DNA of 64,000 bases from Nocardia niigatensis NBRC 100131 (GTDB lineage Bacteria > Actinomycetota > Actinomycetes > Mycobacteriales > Mycobacteriaceae), in NCBI RefSeq assembly GCF_000308655.1, contig NZ_BAGC01000035.1, positions 1 through 64,000 on the forward strand, read 5' to 3'. Positions 33,550-45,682 of the stretch are shown here, in pieces (position 1 is the stretch's first letter; every line of letters starts with the position of its first letter). Below the pieces are notes generated by a model, which searched no databases, was not told the origin of the DNA, and was given only the letters and a program-made list of their open reading frames with translations. Made by a program: the position numbers and the translations under genes.

Positions 33550-34614
33550 GTGGCCGGCGGCACCGACCGACACAGCGAGGACGATATCCGCTACACCCGC
33601 CGCCGCTACCTCAACGCCGAAGCGGCACGGCGGATCGCGATCGAGATCGCCAACGCCACCTTCGCCGCCCGCAAACCCTCGATCTGGGGTGAGTCGTCGA
33701 CCGCTATCGCCAGCGACTCAACGCATTTCGGGGCATACGACCAGAACATCTTCACCGAACACCACTCCCGCTACGGGCGTCGCGGCGTGCTCATCTACTG
33801 GAGCGTGGAGAAGAACGGATCGGTGGTCATCCACTCCCAGCTGCTCAACTGCTCGGCCTCGGAGGTTCATGCCATGGTCGAGGGCGCGATGCACCACGGC
33901 ACCGACATGGAAGTGGAATCCTCCTATGTCGATACCCACGGCCAGTCCGAAATCGGATTCGGCGTAACCAAGCTCCTGGGATTCGATCTGCTGCCGCGGA
34001 TCAAGCGCATCAACAAATGCAGGCTCTACCGGCCCGCTCCCGGGGAACCGGATCTGTGGCCGGGCCTGAAACCAGCCATGACTCGGCCCATCAGGTGGGA
34101 GTTGATCGCCCAGCAGTACGACCAGATGATGAAGTACGCCACCGCGATCCGCACCCGCACCGCCTCCACCGAGGCGATCCTGCGCCGATTCATGAAGGCC
34201 AACGCCGCCCACCCCACCTATCAGGCGATGATCGAACTCGGCCGGGTCCAGAAGACCATCTTCCTGTGTCGCTACCTGCGCAGTCGTGAACTTCAACGGG
34301 AGATCAACAGTGGTCTGAACGTGGTCGAGTCCTGGAACGGGGCCAACTCGGTCATCTACTACGGCAAGACCTCCGAGATCGCGTCCAACCGGCGCGATGA
34401 GCAGGAGATGAGCGTGTTGTGCCTGCGGATCTGCCAGGCCGCCCTCGTCTACGTCAACGTCCTGATGATCCAGGACATCCTTGCCGACCCCGAATGGGAC
34501 GGCGTGCTCACCGCCGAGGACGAACGCGGCCTGACCCCGCTGTTCTGGTCTCATGTCCTGCCCTACGGCGAGGTCAAACTCAACATGAACTCCCGGCTCG
34601 CACTCGGCGGATAG
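33550..34614 (+). pseudogene. tnpA: Tn3-family transposase, C-terminal part (5'-truncated tnpA)
   Basis: From about 33560 the translation is Tn3 TnpA: EDDIRYTRRRYLNAEAARRI, ANATFAARKPSIWGESSTAI followed by ASDSTHFGAYDQN (first catalytic Asp), SSYVDTHGQSEIGF (second Asp) and REINSGLNVVESWNGANSVI (Glu region), ending in SHVLPYGEVKLNMNSRL. About 350 of the usual near-1000 residues remain. The catalytic core is there but the N-terminal DNA-binding half is gone, so it cannot work alone. Its end lies 3 kb from the nearest terminal repeat, unlike an intact Tn3 element. Confidence 0.9.
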
Positions 34615-34708
34615 GTAACCAGTACCAGAGATTTGATGGCCGTCCGGCGTCGTGGGCATGGTCGGCGAGAGCCCGACGCGGCGGTACCGCGCGGGACGGG
34701 CCCGGCCG

Positions 34709-35059
34709 TTATTGCTGCGTTGCCTGCCACAGCGCCAATGTCGCGCCGCCGGGTTCGTCGATCACGACCACCGACCCTGGCGGAAGGTCGATGCGGGGCT
34801 TGACGATTCGGGCGCCGAGCGCGACCGCCTGCTCGGCGGCGGCATCCACATCGGACACAGGCACGTACGGAATCCATTGCGGGCGACGCGAATCGTCGTC
34901 CGCGAGCGGGGTGAATCCACCCCAGAGACCGTCGCCATTGCCGAACATCGGGCCTGCGGGGGATTCGGTGATCGGCCAGCCGAACAGCTCGGAGTAGAAG
35001 CGTCGCGACGCATCGAGGTCAGTGGTCCGGACATCGTGGAAAACGAAAACTTGGGACAT
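34709..35059 (-). CDS. VOC family protein
   Basis: The 116-aa protein opens SQVFVFHDVRTTDLDASRRF followed by YSELFGW and ends VVIDEPGGATLALWQ, the standard actinobacterial VOC layout with ALGARIVKP in the second repeat. It is divergent from a TetR gene 59 bp away, probably its repressor. Both are intact cargo of the Tn3-family element. A role in detoxifying or binding a small molecule is inferred from the family. Confidence 0.87.
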   Translation of the reverse strand: MSQVFVFHDVRTTDLDASRRFYSELFGWPITESPAGPMFGNGDGLWGGFTPLADDDSRRPQWIPYVPVSDVDAAAEQAVALGARIVKPRIDLPPGSVVVIDEPGGATLALWQATQQ

Positions 35060-35118
35060 GCGTCCTGACTTTAGGTCGAGTGTCCCAACTTGGCAACGGG
35101 ATGGGTAGATTGGGTCGC

Positions 35119-35697
35119 GTGACAGCGACGAGACCGGTGATCGAGGCCAACCGGCGCGGTAAGCGCGAGCAGATCATCGACGCGGCCAAACATGTCCTCG
35201 CACGCGATGGTTTGGCCGCATGCACAGCACGGTCGGTCGCGGAGGCGAGCCCCCTCAGCAAGAGCGCGGTGCACTACTACTTCGACGACATCCACCAGAT
35301 TGTGGATCTCGCCATGGGTGAACATGTGGCCGCGATGGTGGTGGCGCTGCGTCGGGCCGTCGACGCCGAAACCGATCCGGCCGAAAAGGTCTGGGCCATG
35401 GTGGACGCCTACCTGAGGATGTTCGCCGAGCAACCCAACGCGGCCTTCTTATGGTTCGAGTACTGGATCGACAGCGGCCGACGGAGCTCCTCCGGAGCCG
35501 TCGGTGCCACCCTCGGCGATATGCACACGCTGCTGAGCGACGTCATCGCCCAACTGCCCGTGGAGGATTCCGCTGCGACGGCGCGCATGGTGTTGTCGTG
35601 GCTGCTGGGCACGGTTGTGCAACAGCAAGTACAGCCGGCCACGCCACCCGCCATCCGGAAAGAGCTGGACGCGATCCTCCGAAGCGCCACCACATAG
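35119..35697 (+). CDS. TetR family transcriptional regulator
   Basis: GTG 35119 is preferred; an ATG at 35101 or 35080 in the same frame would add up to 13 residues. The helix-turn-helix is clear: REQIIDAAKHVLARDGLAAC, then TARSVAEASPLSKSAVHYYF. The C-terminal ligand-binding part (residues 60-190) is helical and ends RKELDAILRSATT. It probably represses the divergent VOC gene and itself. Confidence 0.9.
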   Translation: MTATRPVIEANRRGKREQIIDAAKHVLARDGLAACTARSVAEASPLSKSAVHYYFDDIHQIVDLAMGEHVAAMVVALRRAVDAETDPAEKVWAMVDAYLRMFAEQPNAAFLWFEYWIDSGRRSSSGAVGATLGDMHTLLSDVIAQLPVEDSAATARMVLSWLLGTVVQQQVQPATPPAIRKELDAILRSATT

Positions 35698-35822
35698 CTC
35701 GACCGGGTGACCACCGACGGCCCGAACCTCGCACCAACAATCCGACACGTCGAACTGAACCCTGAAAAGGGTTCTGTCACTTGCCGAATACACACCGAGC
35801 CAGGACAAGGATGGGGCAGAAC

Positions 35823-37350
<1,528 letters not shown>

Positions 37351-37540
37351 GCCCCGAACTGTCCCATAAAGGGCCGACACATCAGGTTCTGTCCCGTAGA
37401 TATCGCACATGGGTTGTGTCCCGTTTTGAGAGCTCCGTGAACTGCGGGTTCTCGATCGCGGAACGGGTGGGCTGGGCGTGGGACAAATACGATCGTTTTC
37501 GACCCGCCGTGCGGGCGGATCAACGACCAGACGTCAGGCC

Positions 37541-37578
37541 ATATCCGTTGTTTTTCGCGCGGTTACTACTGGAACCCC
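37541..37578 (-). repeat. right terminal inverted repeat of the Tn3-family element
   Basis: On the minus strand it reads GGGGTTCCAGTAGTAACCGC then GCGAAAAACAACG. The plus-strand CCCC end at 37578 is followed directly by AACTG, the second copy of the target duplication. Confidence 0.85.
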
Positions 37579-37658
37579 AACTGTCCATCCACAGCATCCG
37601 AACATACCCAGCACCGCACGGCCACGGCCCGAGCATTGCTTCGGGTGATCTTCAGCCC

Positions 37659-38369
37659 CTACCAGGGCAGCGGCCCATTGATGTCGAAGTAGCCGCCGGT
37701 CGGGCCGTCCGCGTCGATGAGGGCCATGCGCACGATGATCTCGGCCCCTTCCTGAACGGTCTGATGGCCGCTGAAGTTGTTCAGATCTGTCTTGGTGTAC
37801 CCGGGCTCGACCGAGTTGATGCGCAGCCGCGGGAAAGCCTTGGCGTACTGGATGGTCAGCATGTTGACGACCGTCTTCGAAGCCGGATAGGCGACACCGG
37901 GATAGGCGTGGATGATGCTGCCGGGGGTGGCGACGCCTGTCAGCGAGGCCAGCCCGCTGCTGACATTCACGACCACCGGCGTCGCGGATTCCTGCAGGAC
38001 CGGCAGGAACGCGTGCAGCACCCGCACGGTGCCGAAGACATTGGTCTCGAACGTCTCCCGCATGACGTCGGCCGTCAGGTGGGCCGCTCCGACCACGGTC
38101 CCATCGGCGCCCATCTCCGTCTGGATGCCGGCATTGTTGATCAGCACATCCAGTCCGCCCTCGGCCCGGATGGCCTCGACGGCGGCGGACACCGACCCCT
38201 CGTCGGTGATGTCGATCCGAATCGGCCGGGCCCCTATCTCTTTCGCCGCCCGCTCGCCCCGCTCTACGTCCCGGCTGCCCAGGTACACGGTGTGCCCGGC
38301 CGCGCGGAGCCGCCGCGCGGTCTCGAAGCCGATCCCTTTGTTCGCGCCGGTGACAAGAATTCTGCTCAT
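37659..38369 (-). CDS. SDR family NAD(P)-dependent oxidoreductase
   Basis: The 236-aa protein has the cofactor motif TGANKGIG, NNAG in LDVLINNAGIQTEMG, a Ser in VVNVSSGLASL, and the Y-P-A-S-K catalytic pair. It ends ADGPTGGYFDINGPLPW, a common ending for SDRs of this subgroup. It lies 80 bp outside the right end of the Tn3-family element, on the ancestral chromosome. A TGGAG/CTCCA palindrome is found just before its start. Confidence 0.92.
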   Translation of the reverse strand: MSRILVTGANKGIGFETARRLRAAGHTVYLGSRDVERGERAAKEIGARPIRIDITDEGSVSAAVEAIRAEGGLDVLINNAGIQTEMGADGTVVGAAHLTADVMRETFETNVFGTVRVLHAFLPVLQESATPVVVNVSSGLASLTGVATPGSIIHAYPGVAYPASKTVVNMLTIQYAKAFPRLRINSVEPGYTKTDLNNFSGHQTVQEGAEIIVRMALIDADGPTGGYFDINGPLPW

Positions 38370-38386
38370 GCCTCGAACCTAGAATT

Positions 38387-38400
38387 TGGAGCACACTCCA
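38387..38400. promoter_or_regulatory. palindrome TGGAG-CACA-CTCCA before the SDR start
   Basis: Perfect 5-bp arms lie 18 bp upstream of the SDR start codon, and a further TTTTGGAGT half-site follows at 38413. The TTTGGAG spacing suggests an operator overlapping the promoter; the regulator is not in the window. Confidence 0.45.
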
Positions 38401-38744
38401 GGTCAACCCCGCATTTTGGAGTTCAGCCGTGGCCGGCCGGGGAATCCCGCGTCCGGGACGCAGTCGCCACTTCGATCGCCAGGAGGTAGCCGATTTCTAG
38501 TTCGGTATCCATTCGATCTCGGTGTGAGCCGTTTCGATGATCTGTCCCTTACGGTGAACTTCCTGTTCGGGCTGTGTTCACTGGCAAGGAATCGCACATG
38601 GACGCGAAGAAGGCTCATGGTTTGCCATCCACCGGTCAGATGTCGAGCAGGAGGACCGGTGTGCAGTGGCCGGGGGCGTGCTGTCAGTGATAGGGCTGAT
38701 GTCGAGTTCGATGGCAGGTGCCCGAATTCGAAAGGGGTAGCGTC
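38401..38744. other. intergenic region, no gene recognised
   Basis: Divergent promoter region of the SDR and the hypothetical at 38745. Apart from the palindrome and the half-site at 38413, nothing is recognised. Confidence 0.5.
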
Positions 38745-39275
38745 GTGACGATTCTTGATGCTGCTGTGGTCGCACAACAGCTTTCGGCTCCTGCCGAACC
38801 GCGAATGGACGATTATCAGGCCTGGCTCGCCGGGCGATCCGTCGCGCTCGATGTGTTCTTCACGCAGGACGCGCCGAGCGTGGCCGCGCTCGACGACCCC
38901 TGGACATTACGAGGACTGCAGGCCGCGGTTCGGGTGGCGCGAGAACGGATCACCGATCGCGCCGGTGTCCTCGACCCGGCCAACCGGGCGCTCATCGATC
39001 GATTCGGCCGGTTCGCCGGGGAAGTGTTCGTGCGCCAGTTCGCTGGATCGTGGTGCAACGTGCTCGACAACGCACCGCCCGATGTGCTGGTCTGGCCGAT
39101 GGTCCGCTGCGGCGGCTACCTCACTCCCATCGCACCTCGCAGCGCGCTCGAGATAGCCATCGTGGAAGGCCGTCCCCGCGAACTGGCCGCGAGACCCGAC
39201 GGCATTCTCACCGACCTGTACCACAGCGTGCAGACCAAGTACCGGGTTTGGATCGCCAACGGTCCGACGCCGTGA
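38745..39275 (+). CDS. hypothetical protein, 176 aa
   Basis: GTG 38745 with AAAGGGG 8 bp upstream; an ATG at 38718 is less likely. The protein is soluble with an N-terminal helical part (TILDAAVVAQQLSAPAEPRM) and a compact centre: FAGEVFVRQFAGSWCNVLDN, VWPMVRCGGYLTPIAPRSAL. It ends LTDLYHSVQTKYRVWIANGP. I do not recognise the family. It is convergent with nuoN, separated by a strong terminator. Confidence 0.65.
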   Translation: MTILDAAVVAQQLSAPAEPRMDDYQAWLAGRSVALDVFFTQDAPSVAALDDPWTLRGLQAAVRVARERITDRAGVLDPANRALIDRFGRFAGEVFVRQFAGSWCNVLDNAPPDVLVWPMVRCGGYLTPIAPRSALEIAIVEGRPRELAARPDGILTDLYHSVQTKYRVWIANGPTP

Positions 39276-39294
39276 GTCGGACTGGACCCGACAG

Positions 39295-39333
39295 GAATCG
39301 GGCCCGCCGCGAATCTCGCGGCGGGCCCGATTC
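39295..39333. terminator. 18-bp perfect-stem terminator at the end of the nuo operon
   Basis: Arms of 18 bp (starting GAATCGGGCCCGCC) with a 3-base loop, no mismatch, between the hypothetical gene and nuoN, so it can stop transcription from both sides. Confidence 0.85.
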
Positions 39334-39345
39334 ATTGGCCGATGC

Positions 39346-40959
39346 TCAGCGGGTGAAGCTCGAGGCGCTCTTGGCCAGGTCGAGCAGGGGCTGAGGGAAG
39401 ATGCCGAGGACCAGGGTGGCCGCGGCGGTGAGGGCGATGACGGTGCTGGTCAGGGTCGGGTAGACAACGGTGGGCGGGGTGGCCGCCGGATCGGTGAAGA
39501 ACATCAGGACGATCACGCGGATGTAGAAGAAGGCCGCGATGGCGCTGGAGATGACACCGACGATGACCAACGTGGCGGCGTCGCCGCCGGTGGCAGCCGC
39601 GAAGACGCCGAACTTGGCGATGAAGCCGCTGGTGAGCGGGATGCCGGCGAAGGACAGCAGGAACAGCGAGAAGATGGTGGCCAGCCAGGGCGAGCGGCGG
39701 CCCATGCCGGCCCAGGCGGGCAATGAGGTTGCCTCGTCGCCGTTTTCGTCGCGGACCAGGCTGACCGCGGCGAAGGCGCCGAGCGTGCCGAGGCCGTAGA
39801 CGGCGAGGTAGAACAGCGTGGACGAGACACCGGCGGTAGTGGCGGCCACCAGTGCGGTGAGGATGAATCCGGCGTGTGCCACCGACGAGTACGCGAGCAT
39901 CCGCTTCATGTCGGTCTGGGTGATGGCGAGGATCGCGCCGACGACCATGGTTGCGATGGCGACCGCCGCGAGCACCGGCCGCCAGTCGTTGCGCAGGTCG
40001 GGCACCGCCACGTACAGCACGCGCATCAGCGCGCCGACCGCCGAGATCTTGGTGGCGGCGGCCATGAACGCGGTGATCGAGGTCGGCGCGCCCTGGTAGA
40101 CGTCGGGCACCCAGGACTGGAACGGGATCGCGCCGATCTTGAACAGCAGGCCCACCGCCAGCATCGCGACGCCGAGAAGGGCCAGGGTGTGCGAGTTTCC
40201 GCTGTCCCGGGTGACCGCTTCGGCGATGCCGCCCAGGCGGATGGTTCCGGCATAGCCGTACAGCAGCGCCATGCCGTAGAGGAAGAAGGCCGACGAGAAC
40301 GCGCCCAGCAAAAAGTACTTCAGCGCGGCCTCCTGCGACAGCAGCCGGCGCCGCCTCGCCAAGCCGCACAGCAGGTACAGCGGCAGCGACAGCACTTCCA
40401 GCGCCACGAACATGGTGAGCAGGTCGTTCGACGCGGGGAACAGCATGAGACCGCCGAGCGCGAACAGGGTGAGGGGGAAGACCTCGGTGGTCGCGATTCC
40501 GGCTCGGGTGGCGGCGATTTCGTCGACGCTGCCGGGTGTGGACGCCGCCTGCGGGGTGAAGGCGTCGACTCCGGCGCGCGAGGCGGTCAGGCTCCAGGTG
40601 CCGGGCCCTTCGCGGCGCACCGGCATCCGGTCGGCGCGGCGCTCGGCGATGAACAGCAGTCCGAGGATGCCGACCACGAGGATGGTGCCCTGCAGGAACA
40701 GGGACACCCCGTCGATGGCGACGGCGCCCACGACGGCCGTCTCACGGACGTCGCGGAGTCCGATCACCGCGCCGAGCGCGACGGCCAGACCGCCCAGCCC
40801 GAGCACCAGCTGGATGCCGTATCGGGATCGCCTGGGCGCGAACGCTTCCACCAGCACGCCCGCGACGGCGACGGCGAACACGATCAGCATCGGCGACAGG
40901 TCCCGGTATTCGATGCTCGGTGCCGGGACTGTCGCGGCGAGCAGCAGACCTCCGCTCAT
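39346..40959 (-). CDS. nuoN: NADH-quinone oxidoreductase subunit N
   Basis: This 537-aa multi-span antiporter-like subunit of complex I is the last gene of the operon. The proton-channel core is clear: EVLSLPLYLLCGLARRRRLL, LKYFLLGAFSSAFFLYGMAL, VGLLFKIGAIPFQSWVPDVY followed by QGAPTSITAFMA (the TM8 Lys region), and MKRMLAYSSVAHAGFILTAL. ATG start overlaps the nuoM stop as ATGA. NuoN lies in the membrane arm and couples electron transfer to proton pumping. Confidence 0.97.
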   Translation of the reverse strand: MSGGLLLAATVPAPSIEYRDLSPMLIVFAVAVAGVLVEAFAPRRSRYGIQLVLGLGGLAVALGAVIGLRDVRETAVVGAVAIDGVSLFLQGTILVVGILGLLFIAERRADRMPVRREGPGTWSLTASRAGVDAFTPQAASTPGSVDEIAATRAGIATTEVFPLTLFALGGLMLFPASNDLLTMFVALEVLSLPLYLLCGLARRRRLLSQEAALKYFLLGAFSSAFFLYGMALLYGYAGTIRLGGIAEAVTRDSGNSHTLALLGVAMLAVGLLFKIGAIPFQSWVPDVYQGAPTSITAFMAAATKISAVGALMRVLYVAVPDLRNDWRPVLAAVAIATMVVGAILAITQTDMKRMLAYSSVAHAGFILTALVAATTAGVSSTLFYLAVYGLGTLGAFAAVSLVRDENGDEATSLPAWAGMGRRSPWLATIFSLFLLSFAGIPLTSGFIAKFGVFAAATGGDAATLVIVGVISSAIAAFFYIRVIVLMFFTDPAATPPTVVYPTLTSTVIALTAAATLVLGIFPQPLLDLAKSASSFTR

Positions 40960-42605
40960 TTGTGGGCACCTCCGGTGGTCGTCTGGGCGGCTTCCGGCTG
41001 CACGGCCGGCGCCGGGTTGTGCTGTCCGATGGTGGAGAGGGTCTTGGCGACGGCCGGATCGATCCGGTCCAGCGCCGGCTTCGGGTACGCGCCCAGGAAC
41101 AGCAGGGCGAGGATGAGCGGGACCACGACGACCATTTCGCGGGGGAGCAGGTCGTAGAGCCGCTCGTTGCCCTCCTTCACCGGGCCGGTCATCATGCGCT
41201 GGTACATCCACAGCACGTACAGCGCGGCCAGCACCAGCGCGGAGGCTGCGAGCACGGCCGCCACCGGGTACCGGGTGAATGTGCCGATGAGGACCAGGAA
41301 TTCGCTGATGAACGGTGCCAGGCCGGGCAGCGAGAGGGTGGCCAGGCCCGAGATGAGGAAGGTGCCCGCCAGGATGGGCGCGACCTTCTGGACGCCGCCG
41401 AACGCGGCGATGAGCCGGGATCCGCGGCGCGACACCAGGAATCCGGCGATCAGGAACAGCGCCGCGGTGGAGATGCCGTGGTTGACCATGTACAGCGTGG
41501 CGCCGGTGCCGCCCTGGGTGGTGAGCGCGAAGATGCCGAGGATGATGAACCCGAAGTGCGAGATCGAGGTGTAGGCGATCAGTCGCATGACGTCGGTCTG
41601 GCCGATGGCCAGCAGCGCGCCGTAGATGATGCCGATGACCGCGAGCACGCTGATCAGCGGCGCGTAGGTCGACGTGGCCGTGGGGAACAGCAGCAGGCAG
41701 TAGCGCAGCATGCCGAAGGTGCCGACCTTGTCGACCACCGCCATCATGAGCACCGCGCTGGCCGGTGTCGCCGATACCGCGGCGTCGGGCAGCCAGGTGT
41801 GCAGCGGCCACAGCGGGGCCTTCACCGCGAAGGCGAACATGAAGCCCAGGAACAGTGCGTTCAGGACCGCCGGGGTCGCGCCGAGATGGCCGGAGTTGGC
41901 CGCCTCCATGACCGCCCGGAAGTCGAAGGTGCCGCCGCCGTTGCTGCCGAGCTTGTCGCGGGCGGTGATGACGTAGAGCCCGATTACCGCGGCCAGCATG
42001 ATGAGCCCGCCGAACAGGTTGTACAGCAGGAACTTCACCGCGGCCCGCGATCGCTGCTGTCGTACCGTGACGTCCCCGGTCCGCGGCCCGAAGCCGCCGA
42101 TGAGGAAGTACATCGGGATGAGCATGACCTCGAAGAACACGTAGAACAGCAGAATGTCCAACGCGGTGAACGAGACCAGCACCATGGATTCGACGACGAG
42201 GGTGAGCGCCACGTAGTAGTGCGTGACCCGGGGGCCGGTGCCGACCTCGCGTTCGTCCTGCCAGCCGGCGAGCAGCAGCAGCGGCACCAGCCCGGCGGTC
42301 AGCAGGACCAGGACGAGTGCGATGCCGTCCAGGCCGAGGGTGTAGCCCGCCCCGAAGGCCGGGATCCACTTCTGGTTCTCGACGAACTGGTATTGCTCGC
42401 CACCGGTTTCGAACTGGGTGGCCAGCCAGATGGCGATGCCGAGGGTGCCGAGCGAGACCAGCAGCGCGAAGATCCGCACCCCGGTCCGCCGGCCCGCCGG
42501 AAACAGCAGTGCGAGTGCGGCTCCCGCGAGGGGAACCGCCCACAACGTGGTGAGCCACGGGAATTCGCGCGCGGCGCCCAACGAGGAACTAGCCAGGTCG
42601 TTCAC
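40956..42605 (-). CDS. nuoM: NADH-quinone oxidoreductase subunit M
   Basis: The 549-aa membrane subunit begins with GTG overlapping the nuoL stop (GTGA). Motifs: [20 protein letters not shown] then [20 protein letters not shown] with the conserved Glu, [20 protein letters not shown], and [20 protein letters not shown]. These mark it as an antiporter-like proton channel. It sits in the distal half of the membrane arm with NuoL. Confidence 0.97.
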   Translation of the reverse strand: MNDLASSSLGAAREFPWLTTLWAVPLAGAALALLFPAGRRTGVRIFALLVSLGTLGIAIWLATQFETGGEQYQFVENQKWIPAFGAGYTLGLDGIALVLVLLTAGLVPLLLLAGWQDEREVGTGPRVTHYYVALTLVVESMVLVSFTALDILLFYVFFEVMLIPMYFLIGGFGPRTGDVTVRQQRSRAAVKFLLYNLFGGLIMLAAVIGLYVITARDKLGSNGGGTFDFRAVMEAANSGHLGATPAVLNALFLGFMFAFAVKAPLWPLHTWLPDAAVSATPASAVLMMAVVDKVGTFGMLRYCLLLFPTATSTYAPLISVLAVIGIIYGALLAIGQTDVMRLIAYTSISHFGFIILGIFALTTQGGTGATLYMVNHGISTAALFLIAGFLVSRRGSRLIAAFGGVQKVAPILAGTFLISGLATLSLPGLAPFISEFLVLIGTFTRYPVAAVLAASALVLAALYVLWMYQRMMTGPVKEGNERLYDLLPREMVVVVPLILALLFLGAYPKPALDRIDPAVAKTLSTIGQHNPAPAVQPEAAQTTTGGAHK

Positions 42606-44491
42606 AGGAACCTCACCGCCAGCAGGGCGGCGACCACCAGGGCCGCGCCGGTGAACATGGACAGGGCGTAGGAGCGCACGAAACCGGTTTGCACCCGCCG
42701 GATCCGGGCCGACAGACCACCGATGACGGCCGCAGTGGTGTTGACCAGGCCGTCGATGCCTCGGTTGTCGACGAAAACCAGCGAGCGGGTCAGGTGCCGA
42801 CCGGGGCGCATGAACGCGGCCTCGTTGGCGGCGTCGCCGTAGAGGTCACGGCGGGCGGCCTCGACGAGGGGGCCTGCGGCGGGCGCGGTTTCGGGGATCT
42901 CGGCGCGGGCGTACTGGTCGTAGGCCACCCAGATGCCGGCAGCGACGACGGCCAGCGCGAAGAAGGTGATCGCCCAGGACGGGATGAACGGCTCGCCGTG
43001 GTGCTCGCCGACCACCGGGGCCAGCCAGTTGGTGAGCGAGGAGCCGTAGGCGAACAGCATGCCGGAGAACACCGAGCCGAACGCCAGCAGGATCATCGGA
43101 CCGGTCATGGAGACGGGCGCCTCGTGCGGGTGCACGCCCGCACGCCAGCGGCGTTCGCCGAAGAACGTGAGGATCATGACCCGGGTCATGTAGAAGGCGG
43201 TGATGCCCGCGCCGCACAGGGCGGCGAGACCGGTGATGATGCCGCCGAATCCGCCGTGCGCGAAGGCCGCCTCGATGATCCGGTCCTTGGACCAGAAGCC
43301 CGCGAACGGCGGAACACCCAGGATGGCAAGGTATCCCAGTCCGAAGGTGGCGTAGGTGACCGGGAGCAGCTTGCGCAGTCCGCCGTAGCGCCGCATGTCG
43401 GTCTCGTCGTTCATCGCGTGCATGACCGAGCCCGCGCCGAGGAACAGTCCGGCTTTGAAGAAGCCGTGGGTGAGCAGGTGCATGATGGCCGCCGCATAGC
43501 CGACCGGGCCGAGGCCGGCGGCGAGGACCATGTAGCCGATCTGGCTCATGGTCGAGGCGGCGAGGGCCTTCTTGATGTCGTCCTTGGCGCAGCCGATGAT
43601 GGCGCCGAACAGCAAAGTGATTGCGCCGACGGCCATTACGGCGGCCTGCGCGCCGGGGGCCAGATCGAAGATCGGGTTGGACCGTGCGATCAGGTAGACA
43701 CCGGCGGTGACCATGGTGGCCGCGTGGATGAGCGCCGACACGGGAGTCGGGCCCTCCATCGCGTCCCCGAGCCAGGACTGCAGCGGCACCTGCGCAGATT
43801 TACCGCAGGCTCCGAGGAGCAGCAGCAGCCCGATGGCCGTGAGGATTCCGGTGCTCGCCTGGTCGGCGGCCCCGAACACGGCCCGGAAGTCGACGGTGCC
43901 GAAGGTCGCGAACATGATCATGAGCGCGATGGCCAGACCCATGTCGCCGACCCGGTTGACGACGAACGCCTTCTTGGCCGCCGTTGCGGCGGAGGGCTTC
44001 TCGTACCAGAACCCGATGAGCAGGTAGGACGCCAGGCCGACGCCTTCCCAGCCCAGGTAGAGCACCAGATAGTTGTCGGCGAGGACGAGCACCAGCATGG
44101 CGGCCAGGAACAGGTTGAGGTAGGCGAAGAATCGCCGTCGTCCCGGATCGTGGGCCATGTAGCCGACCGAGTAGAGGTGGATCAGCGAGCCGACGCCGGT
44201 GATCAGCAGTGCGAAGCACATCGACAGCTGATCGAGTTGCAGCGCGAAGTCCACCTTCAGTCCGGTCACCGGCAGCCACTCGAACAGGCTGTAGTGCACG
44301 GCCCGCCGGGCATCGGTCCGGTCCAGCATGTCGCTGAACGCCCAGGCCGCCACCCCGAACGAGGCCAGCGCCAACAGAGTGCCGAGAAGGTGGCCCCAGG
44401 CGTCGCTGATCTTGCCGAGCAGCAGCAGGCTCACGGCGCCGGCGAGGGGGAGCGCCGGCAGCAGCCACAGCATCATCTGTGCGGTATCCAT
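42602..44491 (-). CDS. nuoL: NADH-quinone oxidoreductase subunit L
   Basis: The protein has 629 aa from ATG 44491, one base after the nuoK stop. Motifs: [60 protein letters not shown] then [20 protein letters not shown], and [20 protein letters not shown]. The C-terminal lateral helix region typical of NuoL is represented by [20 protein letters not shown] onward. The most distal proton-pumping subunit of complex I. Confidence 0.97.
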   Translation of the reverse strand: MDTAQMMLWLLPALPLAGAVSLLLLGKISDAWGHLLGTLLALASFGVAAWAFSDMLDRTDARRAVHYSLFEWLPVTGLKVDFALQLDQLSMCFALLITGVGSLIHLYSVGYMAHDPGRRRFFAYLNLFLAAMLVLVLADNYLVLYLGWEGVGLASYLLIGFWYEKPSAATAAKKAFVVNRVGDMGLAIALMIMFATFGTVDFRAVFGAADQASTGILTAIGLLLLLGACGKSAQVPLQSWLGDAMEGPTPVSALIHAATMVTAGVYLIARSNPIFDLAPGAQAAVMAVGAITLLFGAIIGCAKDDIKKALAASTMSQIGYMVLAAGLGPVGYAAAIMHLLTHGFFKAGLFLGAGSVMHAMNDETDMRRYGGLRKLLPVTYATFGLGYLAILGVPPFAGFWSKDRIIEAAFAHGGFGGIITGLAALCGAGITAFYMTRVMILTFFGERRWRAGVHPHEAPVSMTGPMILLAFGSVFSGMLFAYGSSLTNWLAPVVGEHHGEPFIPSWAITFFALAVVAAGIWVAYDQYARAEIPETAPAAGPLVEAARRDLYGDAANEAAFMRPGRHLTRSLVFVDNRGIDGLVNTTAAVIGGLSARIRRVQTGFVRSYALSMFTGAALVVAALLAVRFL

Positions 44492-44492
44492 G

Positions 44493-44792
44493 TCAGTACC
44501 GCAGCAGGTTCGCGTCGTCGACCGAGGTCGAGCGGCGGGCACGGAAGATGCTCATGATGATGGCCAGGCCGACCACGACCTCGGCCGCGGCCACCACCAT
44601 GGTGAAGAAGGCGAACACCTGGCCGTCGAGGTTGCCGTGGGTGCGGGCGAAGGTGACGAAGGCCAGGTTCACCGCGTTGAGCATGAGCTCGATGCACATG
44701 AACACCACAATGGCGTTGCGGCGCAACAGGACTCCGGCCGCGCCGATGGTGAAGAGCAGCGCCGAGAGATACAGATAGTTGTCCGGATTCAC
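44493..44792 (-). CDS. nuoK: NADH-quinone oxidoreductase subunit K
   Basis: The 99-aa protein has three membrane helices: [37 protein letters not shown] with the conserved Glu, and [23 protein letters not shown] 44792 overlaps the nuoJ stop as GTGA; the long open frame upstream is readthrough antisense to nothing and is not part of the gene. The length equals the family norm. NuoK carries buried glutamates of the E-channel. Confidence 0.96.
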   Translation of the reverse strand: MNPDNYLYLSALLFTIGAAGVLLRRNAIVVFMCIELMLNAVNLAFVTFARTHGNLDGQVFAFFTMVVAAAEVVVGLAIIMSIFRARRSTSVDDANLLRY

Positions 44793-45682
44793 CGCAAGCC
44801 TTCCTCGTGGGAGTCGTTGCCGTTCTTGCCGTGCGCGTCGGCGCCGTTGTGGCCGTCGCCATTGCCGTTGCCATTGCCGACGGTGAGCACCACGGCTTCG
44901 GTGTGGGCGCGATTGCGCCGATGCCGCAGGATGGTGCTGACCGACAGCTCCTCGAAGGAGCCGTCCGGCAGTCGTGCGGGGGCGTCGACGGCGTTGTGGC
45001 GGGCGTACACGCCGGGGGTGGGCAGCGGCGTGACCCGGGTGCCCTGCCGGAACCGTTGCTTGGACAGCGTGCGCTGGTCGGTCGGCGGCCCGAATCGTTC
45101 GCGGTGCGCGAGCACCATGGCGCCCATGGTGGCGGTGATGAGCAGCGCGCCGGTCAGTTCGAACGCCCACACGTAGCGCACGAAGATGAGTTCGGCCAGC
45201 GCCCCGATGGAGTAGTTGCCGCCCAGCCCGGGCCCGGTCTCGGCGACGCTCTTGCCGGACATGCCGTGCGCGATGCCGCCGATGAGCAGCATGCCGAACC
45301 CGATGCCCACCACGATGACCGCGAGCCGCTGCCCGCGCAGCGTTTCCCGCAGAGACTCCGCGGAATCCACGCCGACGAGCATGATCACGAACAGGAACAG
45401 CATCATCACCGCGCCGGTGTACACCACGATCTGCACGATGCCCAGGAACAGCGCGCTCTGGGCGATGTAGAACGCGGACAGCGTGATCATGGTAGCGGCC
45501 AGGCACAGTGCCGAGTGCACGGCCTTGCGCGCGCAGACCATGCCGAGCGCACCCAGCACCGCGACCACGGCGAGGATCCAGAACTGAACCGCCTCACCGG
45601 TGGAGGTGTGGGTGACGATCTGCTGGGCGGGCTGGGACATGTGGGTGATCGTCACCGCATCGACGCGTCCTGTGCCGATCAT
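44789..45682 (-). CDS. nuoJ: NADH-quinone oxidoreductase subunit J
   Basis: The 297-aa protein has five membrane helices in the first 180 residues ([40 protein letters not shown] and MVLAHRERF after TM5). The C-terminal about 110 residues form a cytoplasmic or periplasmic tail longer than in E. coli (184 aa). They end in a low-complexity Asn/Gly/Asp/His segment ([20 protein letters not shown]) encoded by near-repeats of GGCAATGGCAAC. ATG overlaps the stop of nuoHI as ATGA. Confidence 0.95.
   Translation of the reverse strand: MIGTGRVDAVTITHMSQPAQQIVTHTSTGEAVQFWILAVVAVLGALGMVCARKAVHSALCLAATMITLSAFYIAQSALFLGIVQIVVYTGAVMMLFLFVIMLVGVDSAESLRETLRGQRLAVIVVGIGFGMLLIGGIAHGMSGKSVAETGPGLGGNYSIGALAELIFVRYVWAFELTGALLITATMGAMVLAHRERFGPPTDQRTLSKQRFRQGTRVTPLPTPGVYARHNAVDAPARLPDGSFEELSVSTILRHRRNRAHTEAVVLTVGNGNGNGDGHNGADAHGKNGNDSHEEGLR

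Noticed and set aside
40920..44557. Long plus-strand open frames opposite nuoL, nuoM and nuoN (up to 620 codons)
   Set aside because: They mirror GC-rich third positions of the real nuo genes, are made of Gly/Arg/Asp/Gln-rich nonsense and lack domains.
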